Positions 1 to 7,166 are shown, counted from the first letter of the stretch. The stretch: 36,125 bases of DNA from an uncultured Clostridia bacterium (GCA_937877675.1 CALEIS010000143.1:1-36125); one strand, 5' to 3'. Notes: generated by a model not told the origin, from the letters alone. A program made the numbers and translations.

Positions 1-2
1 TT

Positions 3-305
3 AATGAAAATGTTCGTTGCATCGTTATTCCTGCAACACAGAATGTATATCTCCAATGTGTAAGAGAAGGTCTTGCTGAAATCTTCGTAGAAGCAGGTGC
101 AGTATTCTCAACTCCTACTTGTGGTCCATGCTTAGGTGGTCATATGGGTATTCTCGCTGCAGAAGAAAAGGCAATCTCAACAACAAATCGTAACTTTGTA
201 GGCAGAATGGGACATCCAACAAGTGAAGTTTACCTTGCAAGTCCTTATGTTGCTGCTGCAAGTGCAATCGCAGGTTATATCTGCACACCAGAGGAGGTTA
301 TCTAA
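3..305 (+). CDS. leuC: 3-isopropylmalate dehydratase large subunit, C-terminal fragment
   Basis: The open frame runs in from the left edge and ends at TAA 303-305, so about 100 C-terminal residues are present. LeuC with LeuD forms the isopropylmalate isomerase that interconverts 2- and 3-isopropylmalate in leucine synthesis. The fragment shows TPTCGPCLGGH, whose CxxC supplies cysteine ligands of the [4Fe-4S] cluster, and then STTNRNFVGRMG, the conserved aconitase-family block near the active site. The end PEEVI carries GAGGAGG, which serves as the ribosome binding site of leuD 2 nt downstream, so the pair is translationally linked. It is truncated only by the window edge, and nothing in the visible part looks degenerate. 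Confidence 0.96.
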   Translation, partial: NENVRCIVIPATQNVYLQCVREGLAEIFVEAGAVFSTPTCGPCLGGHMGILAAEEKAISTTNRNFVGRMGHPTSEVYLASPYVAAASAIAGYICTPEEVI

Positions 306-307
306 TC

Positions 308-787
308 ATGAAAATTCAAGGTTCAGTACATAAATACGGTGACCACGTTGATACAGACGTTATTATTCCTGCAAGATATTTAAATACTGCCGACCACAAG
401 GAATTGGCAAGTCATTGTATGGAAGATATCGACAAGGAATTTGTAAATAAAGTTAAGGATGGGGACATTATGGTTGCAGGTGTCAACTTTGGTTGTGGCT
501 CATCCCGTGAACACGCTCCTATCGCTATTAAAGCTGCAGGTGTTTCATGCGTTATCGCAAAGACTTTTGCAAGAATTTTCTACAGAAATTCACTTAATAT
601 CGGTCTTCCAATCCTTGAATGCCCAGAAGCTTGTGATGCAATAGACGCTGGTGACGAGGTTTCAGTTGACTTTGACACAGGTGTAATTACAAATGTTACA
701 AAAGGCACAAGCTATAAGGCTCAACCATTCCCTGAATTTATTCAGAATATCATCTCAAAGGGTGGACTTCTCGCATCATTGAAATGA
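308..787 (+). CDS. leuD: 3-isopropylmalate dehydratase small subunit
   Basis: The 159-residue product is the swivel-domain partner of LeuC. It has the short length typical of the LeuD form in Clostridia and archaea rather than the roughly 200-residue enterobacterial form. Visible motifs are an N-terminal GDHVDTDVIIPARYL, the substrate-contact loop GCGSSREHAP near residue 65, and AKTFARIFYRNSLNIGLP. The start ATG follows GAGGAGG inside the end of leuC at 6-8 nt spacing. No leuB follows: the next 160 nt hold heptad repeats and then a small Cys-rich ORF. I see no clear hairpin terminator right after the stop. The alternative reading as a homoaconitase or dimethylmaleate dehydratase small subunit cannot be excluded from sequence alone, but the isopropylmalate role is the simplest. 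Confidence 0.94.
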   Translation: MKIQGSVHKYGDHVDTDVIIPARYLNTADHKELASHCMEDIDKEFVNKVKDGDIMVAGVNFGCGSSREHAPIAIKAAGVSCVIAKTFARIFYRNSLNIGLPILECPEACDAIDAGDEVSVDFDTGVITNVTKGTSYKAQPFPEFIQNIISKGGLLASLK

Positions 788-792
788 TGCGA

Positions 793-881
793 AATTCGTA
801 ATTCGTAATTCGCAATTCGTAATTAAAGCACAAACCAACTTATAAAATAATTACGCATTATGAATTCAGCATTACGCATTA
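793..881 (+). repeat. Palindromic heptad-repeat element A
   Basis: Four tandem heptads AATTCGT/AATTCGC occupy 793-820, and four degenerate heptads of type ATTACGC occupy 850-877. The second array is close to the reverse complement of the first (about 25 of 31 positions by eye). The element could therefore fold into a long imperfect hairpin around a core of about 25 nt. The core carries TTATAA, which recurs in elements B and C. The element fills the leuD to small-ORF gap. Confidence 0.7.
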
Positions 882-950
882 ATAATGTAACACATCTTTC
901 CAAATTCCATAATATGTAATGTAATTACAAAACGGAAGGAGGAAAAATAA

Positions 951-1091
951 ATGTGTAACTTCTTCGGTAACAACACTTGGTTGATTATTATCATCATCTT
1001 AATTCTTCTCTCTGATAATAACAATGGTGGCTGTGGTTGTGAGCGCAATAACAACTGTGGTTGTCAGCGCAGAGATTTTGAATGCTGCTAA
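951..1091 (+). CDS. Small Cys/Gly/Asn-rich hydrophobic peptide, 46 residues
   Basis: This short gene sits behind an excellent ribosome binding site, GGAAGGAGG at 934-942, and ends at TAA 1089-1091. The product starts MCNFFGNNTW, followed by a run of Ile and Leu (about residues 10-20) that could be a short membrane segment. The C-terminal half is hydrophilic with six further cysteines in GCGCE, CGCQ and ECC. I recognise the general look of small Gly/Cys-rich peptides in Firmicutes, some linked to spores, but cannot assign a family or function. It is followed by the microhairpin array and a terminator, so the mRNA would carry an unusually long structured 3' region. The strong ribosome binding site and patterned composition argue for a real gene. 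Confidence 0.72.
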   Translation: MCNFFGNNTWLIIIIILILLSDNNNGGCGCERNNNCGCQRRDFECC

Positions 1092-1092
1092 T

Positions 1093-1280
1093 GTAAAGCG
1101 TAGCTTTACAGTGAAATTCACTCCACGGAGTGAGTGAAATATACTTGTAGTATGTGAAATTGTCCGTTGGACAGTGAATTTCGTCTTACGACGAGTGATT
1201 TTCATTTCACATTTTGCGATAGCAGAATATTTCACAATTATCAACGATAATTATTTCACATTGCAAAGCAATACTTCATT
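1093..1280. repeat. Array of eight microhairpins with a constant 7-nt linker
   Basis: Eight small inverted repeats follow one another. Stem pairs are 1093-1099/1103-1109, 1118-1123/1128-1133, 1141-1145/1149-1153, 1161-1165/1169-1173, 1181-1185/1190-1194, 1211-1217/1222-1228, 1236-1242/1246-1252 and 1260-1264/1268-1272. Every stem has a different sequence, loops are 3-4 nt, and pairing is perfect except for one G-U wobble. The first five hairpins are separated by GTGAAAT (1111, 1134, 1154; GTGAATT at 1174). From 1204 on the linker is ATTTCAC (1204, 1229, 1253), its reverse complement. The array fills most of the 373-nt gap between the small ORF and hflX. No ORF there has a ribosome binding site. 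Confidence 0.8.
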
Positions 1281-1304
1281 TAAAAATTAAAGAAATTAAA
1301 ATTC

Positions 1305-1338
1305 GGTGGTGGAGGGAATTTCTCTTCACCACTTTTTA
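1305..1338 (+). terminator. Rho-independent terminator downstream of the small ORF
   Basis: GTGGTG at 1306-1311 pairs with CACCAC at 1327-1332, with GAG/CTC extending the stem inward, and a run of five T follows at 1333-1337. It would end the transcript of the 951-1091 gene after the microhairpin array. Confidence 0.65.
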
Positions 1339-1341
1339 ATT

Positions 1342-1446
1342 CAAAATGCAAAGTGCAAAGCGCAAAGTGATAATCACATCAATTTACTATTATAACTTTG
1401 CAACGCAGTTCCTTAATTTTGCGTTTTGCATTTTGCACTTTGCATT
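1342..1446. repeat. Palindromic heptad-repeat element B, upstream of hflX
   Basis: Four heptads of type CAAAGTG lie at 1342-1369, and four heptads of type TTTTGCA at 1417-1444. The right array is the reverse complement of the left with few mismatches, giving a long imperfect stem with a loop of about 45 nt. Read on the minus strand, the core contains GGAACTGCGTTGCAA followed by TTATAAT. The same core occurs in the opposite orientation in element C, on the other side of hflX. Confidence 0.75.
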
Positions 1447-1464
1447 ATTTACGGAGTAAATACT

Positions 1465-2712
1465 ATGGAATTTTACGAAATCACACAAGAACCTGAAAAG
1501 GCATTACTTATCTCCGTTGACACAGGAGATTTTGATGCAGACGCCAGTATAGAAGAACTTACGCTCCTCACTGAAAGTGCAGGGGCTCAGGTTGTTGGCT
1601 CAATTATTCAACGAAAAAGCACTCCTGACGGTGCAACCTACCTTGGCAAAGGCAGACTCGCTGAAGCAGAGTTATTCTGCCATAATCAGGAAATCGATTT
1701 AATCGTTTGTGACGGTGAATTGACTCCATCACAAATCAGAAACATAGAAAATGCCACAAAAGTCCGTGTTGTTGACAGAACACAGTTGATTCTCGACATT
1801 TTCGCATTGAGAGCAAAGACAAGTGAAGGTAAATTACAGGTTGAACTTGCTCAGCTTAAATACTCCCTTCCCCGTCTTACCGGTAAGGGTAAAGAATTAT
1901 CCCGTCTTGGTGGTGGTATCGGTACTCGTGGTCCAGGTGAAACAAAGTTAGAAAGTGACCGTCGTCACATTATGAGAAGAATGCACGCCTTGCAAGAACA
2001 GCTTGACGAGGTCGAAAAACGTCGTGGTTTTCTTCGTAAAAGACGTGAAAAAGACGGAGTTATTACTGTTGCTCTCGTTGGCTACACAAATGCCGGTAAA
2101 TCAACCCTTATGAATGCTCTGACAGATGCAGGTGTACTTGCCGAGGACAAGCTTTTTGCCACTCTTGACCCAACATCAAGAAAATTAACTCTCCCTAACG
2201 GACAAGATGTTATGCTCATTGATACAGTTGGTTTTGTAAGCCGATTACCCCACGATTTGGTTAAGGCTTTCAAGTCAACTCTTGAAGAAGCAAGTGAAGC
2301 CGACATCATTCTCAATGTCTGCGATGCTTCTGACATTCATTGTAGTGAACATATTGAAATTACCACCGATATTTTGCGAGAATTGGGCTGTAAGGGTGAC
2401 AATATCATTACCGTAATGAACAAATGTGACAAAGCAGAAAACATTTTTGACATACTTACAATGGGTAAAACTGTTATGATTAGTGCATTAAAGGGTGTTA
2501 ACCTTGATTTACTCTTAAAAGAAATCGAAAAAGCCCTTGAACTTAAAAGTGTGACACTCCAATTGCTCATTCCATTCTCAAAAGGTGCTCTCGTTAACAA
2601 TATCCGTAATTCAGGCAAAATCCTCGAAGAAGATTTCACCAACGACGGCACAAAACTAAGAGCCATCCTCCCCACAATCGAAGCAGATAAGTATAAGGAC
2701 TACATTCTTTAA
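1465..2712 (+). CDS. hflX: Ribosome-associated GTPase HflX
   Basis: HflX binds the 50S subunit and splits or rescues stalled ribosomes, mainly under stress. The 415-residue product has the N-terminal HflX domain with GGGIGTRGPGETKLE (about residue 150). Next comes a basic coiled segment, then a G domain with G1 GYTNAGKS, G3 DTVGFV, G4 NKCD and G5 SALKG. An upstream in-frame ATG at 1426 exists, but it lies inside the heptad repeat. I choose ATG 1465 because GGAG at 1452-1455 sits 9 nt before it and MEFYEITQEPEKALLI fits the family start. The gene stands alone on the plus strand between repeat elements B and C. I see no convincing promoter hexamers upstream, so regulation is unknown. Confidence 0.95.
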   Translation: MEFYEITQEPEKALLISVDTGDFDADASIEELTLLTESAGAQVVGSIIQRKSTPDGATYLGKGRLAEAELFCHNQEIDLIVCDGELTPSQIRNIENATKVRVVDRTQLILDIFALRAKTSEGKLQVELAQLKYSLPRLTGKGKELSRLGGGIGTRGPGETKLESDRRHIMRRMHALQEQLDEVEKRRGFLRKRREKDGVITVALVGYTNAGKSTLMNALTDAGVLAEDKLFATLDPTSRKLTLPNGQDVMLIDTVGFVSRLPHDLVKAFKSTLEEASEADIILNVCDASDIHCSEHIEITTDILRELGCKGDNIITVMNKCDKAENIFDILTMGKTVMISALKGVNLDLLLKEIEKALELKSVTLQLLIPFSKGALVNNIRNSGKILEEDFTNDGTKLRAILPTIEADKYKDYIL

Positions 2713-2751
2713 GTATAAATAGTTATACAAATTGGAGTTTGTCTATTTGAA

Positions 2752-2855
2752 TGCAAAATGCAAAGCGCAAAGTGCAAAATGTCGGAACTGCGTTGCAATT
2801 ATAATTGCGTCGCAGACCCTTAATTATTCATTATTCATCATTCATTATTCATTAA
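2752..2855. repeat. Heptad-repeat element C, downstream of hflX
   Basis: Four heptads of type TGCAAAG occupy 2752-2779 and four of type ATTATTC occupy 2823-2850. Between them is the core GGAACTGCGTTGCAA with a 28-bp near-palindrome at 2788-2815 running from CTGCG to CGCAG, centred on AATTATAATT. The core matches that of element B in inverted orientation. The two heptad arrays pair less well here than in A or B. Confidence 0.72.
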
Positions 2856-2885
2856 CTTCTCCCCGATAAATTCAAATTTTCTACA

Positions 2886-2913
2886 CAAAAAAGGCAGGGT
2901 TTATCACCCTGCC
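2886..2913 (-). terminator. Terminator of the CdaR-type regulator
   Basis: GGCAGGGT at 2893-2900 pairs with ACCCTGCC at 2906-2913 around a 5-nt loop. On the minus strand the stem is followed by TTTTTTG. It sits 10 nt past the regulator's stop codon. Confidence 0.9.
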
Positions 2914-2923
2914 ATAGTTGTTT

Positions 2924-4009
2924 TTAATATTTAACTGGATTTGCATCGAGGTATTTCTTAACCATCAATGCTACTTTAAACACGATTGCATCGTCAAACT
3001 CACGAAGGTCAAGACCTGTGAGTTTCTTGATTTTTTCAAGACGATAAACAAGTGTATTTCTGTGAACAAACAATTTTCTTGATGTTTCAGATACATTAAG
3101 ATTGTTCTCGAAGAATTTCTGAATTGTGAAGAGTGTTTCATGGTCAAGGCTTTCAATTGAGCCACGCTTGAAGATTTCACGAAGGAACATTTCACAAAGT
3201 GTTGTTGGAAGCTGATAGATAAGTCTTGCGATACCAAGATTTTCATAACTTACAATAGTCTTTTCTGTATCAAACACCTTACCTACTTCGAGGGACACCT
3301 GTGCTTCACGGAATGAACGAGATAAATCCTTAATATTATCGATTGTTGTACCGATACCAACAAGGACACGAGTATAATACTCTGTACCTAATGAATCTGC
3401 AACTGAACGAGCAAGTTTTTCTAAGTCCTTAATTTCAACATTACTCTTAACTTCTTTAACAAGAGCAATATCTGTATCGTTGATATTGATAACAAAATCC
3501 TTTGACTTATCAGGGAACAAATCCTGAATAACGTCATATACTGCAACATCATTCTTTTCAGCAATTCTGATAAGAAGAACTACTCTTGTTGCATCATTAT
3601 TAAAATGAAGTTCTCTTGCCTTAATATAAATATCCCCTGGAAGGATATTGTTAAGAATAACGTTCTTAATAAAGTTACCACGGTCATATTTTTCGTCATA
3701 GAACTGTTTGATTGAAGCAAGAGAAACAGCAAGAACAGAAACATATCTGTTTGCGATATCATCATCACCTTCAACAAAAACAGCATATTCTGGGTGCATA
3801 TGACCACCAAATATTTTATATGTGTAACCTTCTGCAACTACATTTTCTGCACTTGCAAAAACATCTGCAACAGCACTTGACTGTACTTCGCCAATGCGAC
3901 CTAATTCACTGCATGAAATAACGGTTCCTGTTTCATCAATAACGCCAAATGTTCTCTCAATGACCTCTGTCATCTGATGAACAACACCCTGAAACAATCT
4001 ATTTGACAT
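2924..4009 (-). CDS. CdaR/PucR-family transcriptional regulator
   Basis: This 361-residue protein has the layout of the sugar-diacid/PucR regulator group. It has an N-terminal sensory region (about residues 1-110), a GGDEF-like central fold (about 130-280), and a C-terminal helix-turn-helix of the HTH_30 type. The last part reads FFENNLNVSETSRKLFVHRNTLVYRLEKI in outline, with RNTLVYRLEKI the hallmark recognition helix. Members respond to metabolites such as sugar acids or purine intermediates, but no target genes lie beside it, so the ligand cannot be inferred. The ATG at 4009 follows AAGGTGG at 7-nt spacing. It is a single-gene unit with its own promoter (4054-4082) and terminator (2886-2913). 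Confidence 0.88.
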   Translation of the reverse strand: MSNRLFQGVVHQMTEVIERTFGVIDETGTVISCSELGRIGEVQSSAVADVFASAENVVAEGYTYKIFGGHMHPEYAVFVEGDDDIANRYVSVLAVSLASIKQFYDEKYDRGNFIKNVILNNILPGDIYIKARELHFNNDATRVVLLIRIAEKNDVAVYDVIQDLFPDKSKDFVININDTDIALVKEVKSNVEIKDLEKLARSVADSLGTEYYTRVLVGIGTTIDNIKDLSRSFREAQVSLEVGKVFDTEKTIVSYENLGIARLIYQLPTTLCEMFLREIFKRGSIESLDHETLFTIQKFFENNLNVSETSRKLFVHRNTLVYRLEKIKKLTGLDLREFDDAIVFKVALMVKKYLDANPVKY

Positions 4010-4053
4010 GGTTATACCACCTTTTATACAAATTCACCATTAATGTACTATGT

Positions 4054-4082
4054 ATTTTACACAATAAATTACGATTTGGCAA
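4054..4082 (-). promoter_or_regulatory. Sigma-A promoter of the CdaR-type gene
   Basis: On the minus strand TTGCCA (4082-4077) and TAAAAT (4059-4054) are separated by exactly 17 nt. The -10 box ends 44 nt before the start codon. Confidence 0.75.
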
Positions 4083-4199
4083 GTAAAATTTGAAATTTTT
4101 TTAGTTTTTTCAATCATTTTATACAAAAATAAACAAAAAATTTGTTCAATCCACGCATTTTAGTTATTTTTTAACTGCTTTTTTCTTTGTTCAAAATGA

Positions 4200-4922
4200 C
4201 TAAATATTTTTACCACTCTGGACTAAAACAAGTTCTTCAGGGGTAATTTCACGACATTCGCCAGGTTTTAAGGTACTATCCAACTCTAAATTACCCATTT
4301 TTGAACGATGAAGAGAGACCACTTTATTACCTGCTGCTGCAAACATTCTTTTAACCTGATGGTATTTACCCTCGCATATCATTATTTTGACAAATGGGGT
4401 ATCCCCTGTCTGCATAATTTCCACCTTTGCCTCTTTAAGCACTGTGCCATCACCAAGAGTGATTCCGTTTTCAAGCATTTTAACATCATTATCAGTTAAA
4501 TCGTGTTCAAGACCTGCGATATATGTTTTAAAAATGTGATTTTTAGGTGAAAGGATTTTATGGGCAAAATCACCATCATCAGTAATGAGAACAAAACCAG
4601 TTGTATCCTTGTCCAATCGTCCTGCAGGAAAAAGCCCTTTTCTAAAAAGGGCATCCGGCACTAAATCTACAACAGTTTTCTCGTCCTTACCATCACTCGC
4701 AGAGATAACCCCCTGTGGCTTATTCATCATAATATAAATATGTTTTTTTAGTATGACCTCATCACCATTTACAGTCACCACATCTGAATTCTCATCAATT
4801 TTCTGCGAACTGTCTTTTACAACTTTTCCGTTTACGGTAACAAGCCCTTTTTTTATTAAGTCCTTAACATCACGACGAGAAAGAGTCCCCTGTGAGGCAA
4901 GTATTTTATCAAGTCTTTCCAT
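4200..4922 (-). CDS. RsuA/RluB-family rRNA pseudouridine synthase
   Basis: The 240-residue product isomerises uridine to pseudouridine in ribosomal RNA. It has an N-terminal S4 RNA-binding domain (MERLDKILASQGTLSRRD, about residues 1-60), then the catalytic domain with GRLDKDTTGFVLITDDG, whose Asp is the catalytic residue, and EGKYHQVKRMF near the C terminus. I start at ATG 4922, preceded by GGAAG at 6-nt spacing, rather than at an ATG six codons upstream. The short length and DTTGF form fit the RsuA branch (B. subtilis YtzG/YtzF-like 16S-type enzymes), but RluB cannot be excluded. It lies 14 nt downstream of the DUF4830-like gene and is probably co-transcribed with it. Confidence 0.9.
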   Translation of the reverse strand: MERLDKILASQGTLSRRDVKDLIKKGLVTVNGKVVKDSSQKIDENSDVVTVNGDEVILKKHIYIMMNKPQGVISASDGKDEKTVVDLVPDALFRKGLFPAGRLDKDTTGFVLITDDGDFAHKILSPKNHIFKTYIAGLEHDLTDNDVKMLENGITLGDGTVLKEAKVEIMQTGDTPFVKIMICEGKYHQVKRMFAAAGNKVVSLHRSKMGNLELDSTLKPGECREITPEELVLVQSGKNI

Positions 4923-4936
4923 TAAAATCTTCCATT

Positions 4937-5407
4937 TCAAGGTTTAGAAAAGGTGTGCATAAAGCCATCAATTTCAACGGAGCAAATGTCACCACCAATG
5001 ACAATTCCATCGTGAACTAAAATATTAGCATGAATGCAATCTTTATTTTCATAACCTTCATAATTTTTTACACGATATGTCCAAAGTTTCACTCTTGACC
5101 CTGCATATTCAGTAAGGTCAAAGCCCTGTTCTTTTTGCATATCGTTATATGCAGTATATGTATCGTCAAATTCAGTAGGAATTATAATTTCCTTAACATC
5201 AACGGGTTCTTCATGGACATCCCAACCGAATTGAGAAATAAATGTCATTCTTTCCTCATGTGTGGATGCACGAAGGCTGATTTCACCATTTTGGGCTGTT
5301 TGTTCACTCTGGCGTGACAAAACAAAAAGTGAAACTACTGTAAGCACTACAAAAACGCCAAGTAGGGCTGTTTTTATATGCTTTGACTGAACTGAATATA
5401 CAAACAT
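4937..5407 (-). CDS. Membrane-anchored DUF4830-like protein
   Basis: The 156-residue product has a short N-terminal cytoplasmic stretch, one membrane segment (about residues 14-33, TALLGVFVVLTVVSLFVL), and an extracellular domain. The domain contains FISQFGWDVHEEP, VKEIIIPTEFDDTYTAYND, GFDLTEYAGSRVKLWTYRV and HDGIVIGGDICSVEIDG. From memory this pattern matches DUF4830, a Clostridia family without a known function; a profile search would settle it. The start at ATG 5407 is chosen over ATG 5428 because GAGGTG lies 7 nt upstream and inside the longer frame. It is followed closely by the pseudouridine synthase gene. No catalytic motif is evident. Confidence 0.75.
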   Translation of the reverse strand: MFVYSVQSKHIKTALLGVFVVLTVVSLFVLSRQSEQTAQNGEISLRASTHEERMTFISQFGWDVHEEPVDVKEIIIPTEFDDTYTAYNDMQKEQGFDLTEYAGSRVKLWTYRVKNYEGYENKDCIHANILVHDGIVIGGDICSVEIDGFMHTFSKP

Positions 5408-5596
5408 AGACAAACACCTCGAACACATTTTATATAAATAAATATGCTACGAGGTGCTGAATTATAATGCTTTTATATTTTGTTAATTAGACAATATAAA
5501 TATTAGGATATTTTTTCTGTAACAATGAGAAAACCGCAAGACATACAAAGGTATTTCGAGGATTTTCGAGGCAGTTACAGGAAAAAGAGACAATAT

Positions 5597-6130
5597 TTAT
5601 TCGTCAACACGTTTTGCCTGAGATGCTGCACGAAGATGCTGACGTGCACGACGAATTTCGTTAACTGAGTTAGTAAGAGTTTCGTCAGCAACTGCAACGA
5701 TATTTTCAACATATTCACTTGCACTTGCACGCATATCTCTTGACCATGCTCTTGCCTGTTCTGTAAGTTCAGTAGCAGATGCTCTTGCCTGTTCTACGAT
5801 TTCGTTTGCAGTTTGTCTTGCCTGTTGAAGAATATCTTCAGCCTGAATTTCTGCACCTCTTGTAATTTCATCTTCTGAGATGATTTCCTTTGCACGAAGA
5901 TGTGCTTTTTCGATAATCTTATCTGCATTATCCTGTGCACTTGTGAGAATTTCTTTTCTTTCTGAAGCAATCTTTCTTGCCTGCATAAGTTCTTCTGGCA
6001 TATTGAGTCTTATATCCTCAATAGCTGTTTTAATTGCACTTGCATCAACCAAAAGGTTTGAAGTGAATGGAACTGATTTTCCTTCTTCAAGTATTGCCTC
6101 AATTTCTTCAAGTAAGCTTTCTATTGTCAT
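5597..6130 (-). CDS. Coiled-coil protein of the coaD neighbourhood
   Basis: This 177-residue, highly charged alpha-helical protein starts MTIESLLEEIEAILEEGKSVPF. It continues as a long coiled coil with repeated Ala/Glu/Arg heptads (AREIVEQARASATELTEQ-like stretches from about residue 60 to 165). It resembles Firmicutes proteins next to coaD that are often labelled ATPase or ATP synthase b-subunit-like because of their coiled coil, though no nucleotide-binding motif is present. A DivIVA-like scaffold role is conceivable but unsupported. Its ATG overlaps the coaD stop as ATGA, so the two are translationally coupled. The function is unknown. Confidence 0.82.
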   Translation of the reverse strand: MTIESLLEEIEAILEEGKSVPFTSNLLVDASAIKTAIEDIRLNMPEELMQARKIASERKEILTSAQDNADKIIEKAHLRAKEIISEDEITRGAEIQAEDILQQARQTANEIVEQARASATELTEQARAWSRDMRASASEYVENIVAVADETLTNSVNEIRRARQHLRAASQAKRVDE

Positions 6131-6621
6131 TTGCTCACACCTCTTTTAATTCTTTTAACTATATCATCACGAATTATTTCAGGGACAAAATCACTTATAT
6201 CCCCACCTAATTCGCAAATTTGCTTAACTACACTTGAACTTAAATACAAATTTTCAACTCTTGTATTCATAAACACAGTTTCAAGGTTCTCATTGAGTTT
6301 TTTATTCATCTGTGCCTGTTGGAATTCATATTCAAAGTCGGACACAGCACGAAGTCCCTTAACAACTGCCACAGCGCCTTTTTCCTTAGCATACTCGGCA
6401 AGTAAACCTTCGTATGTATCAACCTCAACATTACTGAAGTCTTTTGTACAGCGTTTTATAAGTTCGGCACGTTCCTCAGGTGAAAAACAGAAGTTTTTCT
6501 TTGATGGGTTTTTCATAACTACCACAATCACCTTATCGAAAAGAGCTGAGCTACGGCTGATAATATCAAGATGACCATTTGTTATCGGGTCAAAACTACC
6601 CGGACAAATTACTGTTTTCAT
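6127..6621 (-). CDS. coaD: Phosphopantetheine adenylyltransferase
   Basis: CoaD transfers AMP from ATP to 4'-phosphopantetheine to give dephospho-CoA, the fourth step of coenzyme A synthesis. The 164-residue product has the nucleotidyltransferase motif PGSFDPITNGHLDII at the N terminus, VKGLRAVSDFEYE in the middle, and the C-terminal YLSSSVVKQI motif (ISSS/T equivalent). Length is normal for the family. A GTG at 6630 overlaps the rsmD stop as GTGA and would add three residues. I prefer ATG 6621 because MKTVICPGSFDP is the usual family start. The gene lies between rsmD and a coiled-coil gene in one operon, recalling B. subtilis ylbH-ylbI. Confidence 0.95.
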   Translation of the reverse strand: MKTVICPGSFDPITNGHLDIISRSSALFDKVIVVVMKNPSKKNFCFSPEERAELIKRCTKDFSNVEVDTYEGLLAEYAKEKGAVAVVKGLRAVSDFEYEFQQAQMNKKLNENLETVFMNTRVENLYLSSSVVKQICELGGDISDFVPEIIRDDIVKRIKRGVSK

Positions 6622-6626
6622 ATTTC

Positions 6627-7166
6627 TCACTTATTCTTTCTGTATGCGGTAATTTTAATCTTACCATATTTGTACTCACGGTACAAACTGAATTCACCCG
6701 CTGTTTCTGGTAACACTTCTCTTAATTCGCTTTCACAGAGAATCACACCATAGTCCGTCATTTTTTCAGCCACGATTGGCAAAACATCATCCAAAATCTG
6801 TTTGTTATATGGTGGGTCAAGAAGTGCTATATCAAACCTGTCGTGACTTAAATTAATATACATTTTACCGTCACCACAGAACACACTTGCTCGTTTTTCA
6901 AATCCAACGGATTTAAGGTTTTGTTTAACAATATCAATAGAGCGATTTGATGAGTCAACGAATGTACAATGCTTAGCACCTCGGCTTAATGCCTCAATTC
7001 CCAACTGTCCTGAACCTGCAAACAAATCAAGCACGGATGCGCCTTCAAGTTCAAATTGGATAATATTGAACATACCCTCTTTAACTCTGTCAGTTGTTGG
7101 TCTTACATCCTCACCTTCAAGAGTTATAAGTTTTCTGCCCCTTGCTTCACCTGTTATTACTCTCAT
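6627..7166 (-). CDS. rsmD: 16S rRNA (guanine966-N2)-methyltransferase
   Basis: RsmD methylates G966 of 16S rRNA in the 30S subunit using S-adenosylmethionine. The 179-residue protein starts MRVITGEARGRKL and has VRPTTDRVKEGMFNI, the SAM-binding VLDLFAGSGQLGIEALSRGA (motif I) and the catalytic DPPY (motif IV, ALLDPPYNK). The start has GGAG at 7-nt spacing. It is the first gene of the rsmD-coaD-coiled-coil operon, with a good promoter just upstream. Confidence 0.95.
   Translation of the reverse strand: MRVITGEARGRKLITLEGEDVRPTTDRVKEGMFNIIQFELEGASVLDLFAGSGQLGIEALSRGAKHCTFVDSSNRSIDIVKQNLKSVGFEKRASVFCGDGKMYINLSHDRFDIALLDPPYNKQILDDVLPIVAEKMTDYGVILCESELREVLPETAGEFSLYREYKYGKIKITAYRKNK

Noticed and set aside
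1426..1464. N-terminal extension of HflX
   Set aside because: The extra 13 codons translate heptad repeat DNA, and a good ribosome binding site precedes ATG 1465.
793..2855. Possible CRISPR-like array from the short repeats
   Set aside because: Repeats are 7 nt in uninterrupted tandem, without unique spacers of about 30 nt, and no cas genes are present.
4140..4199. Terminator after the pseudouridine synthase
   Set aside because: Only an A/T stem (AGTTA/TAACT) without G+C content or a following T-run on the minus strand.
5597..6130. ATP synthase b subunit
   Set aside because: Only the coiled coil resembles AtpF. There is no N-terminal membrane helix and no other atp gene nearby.
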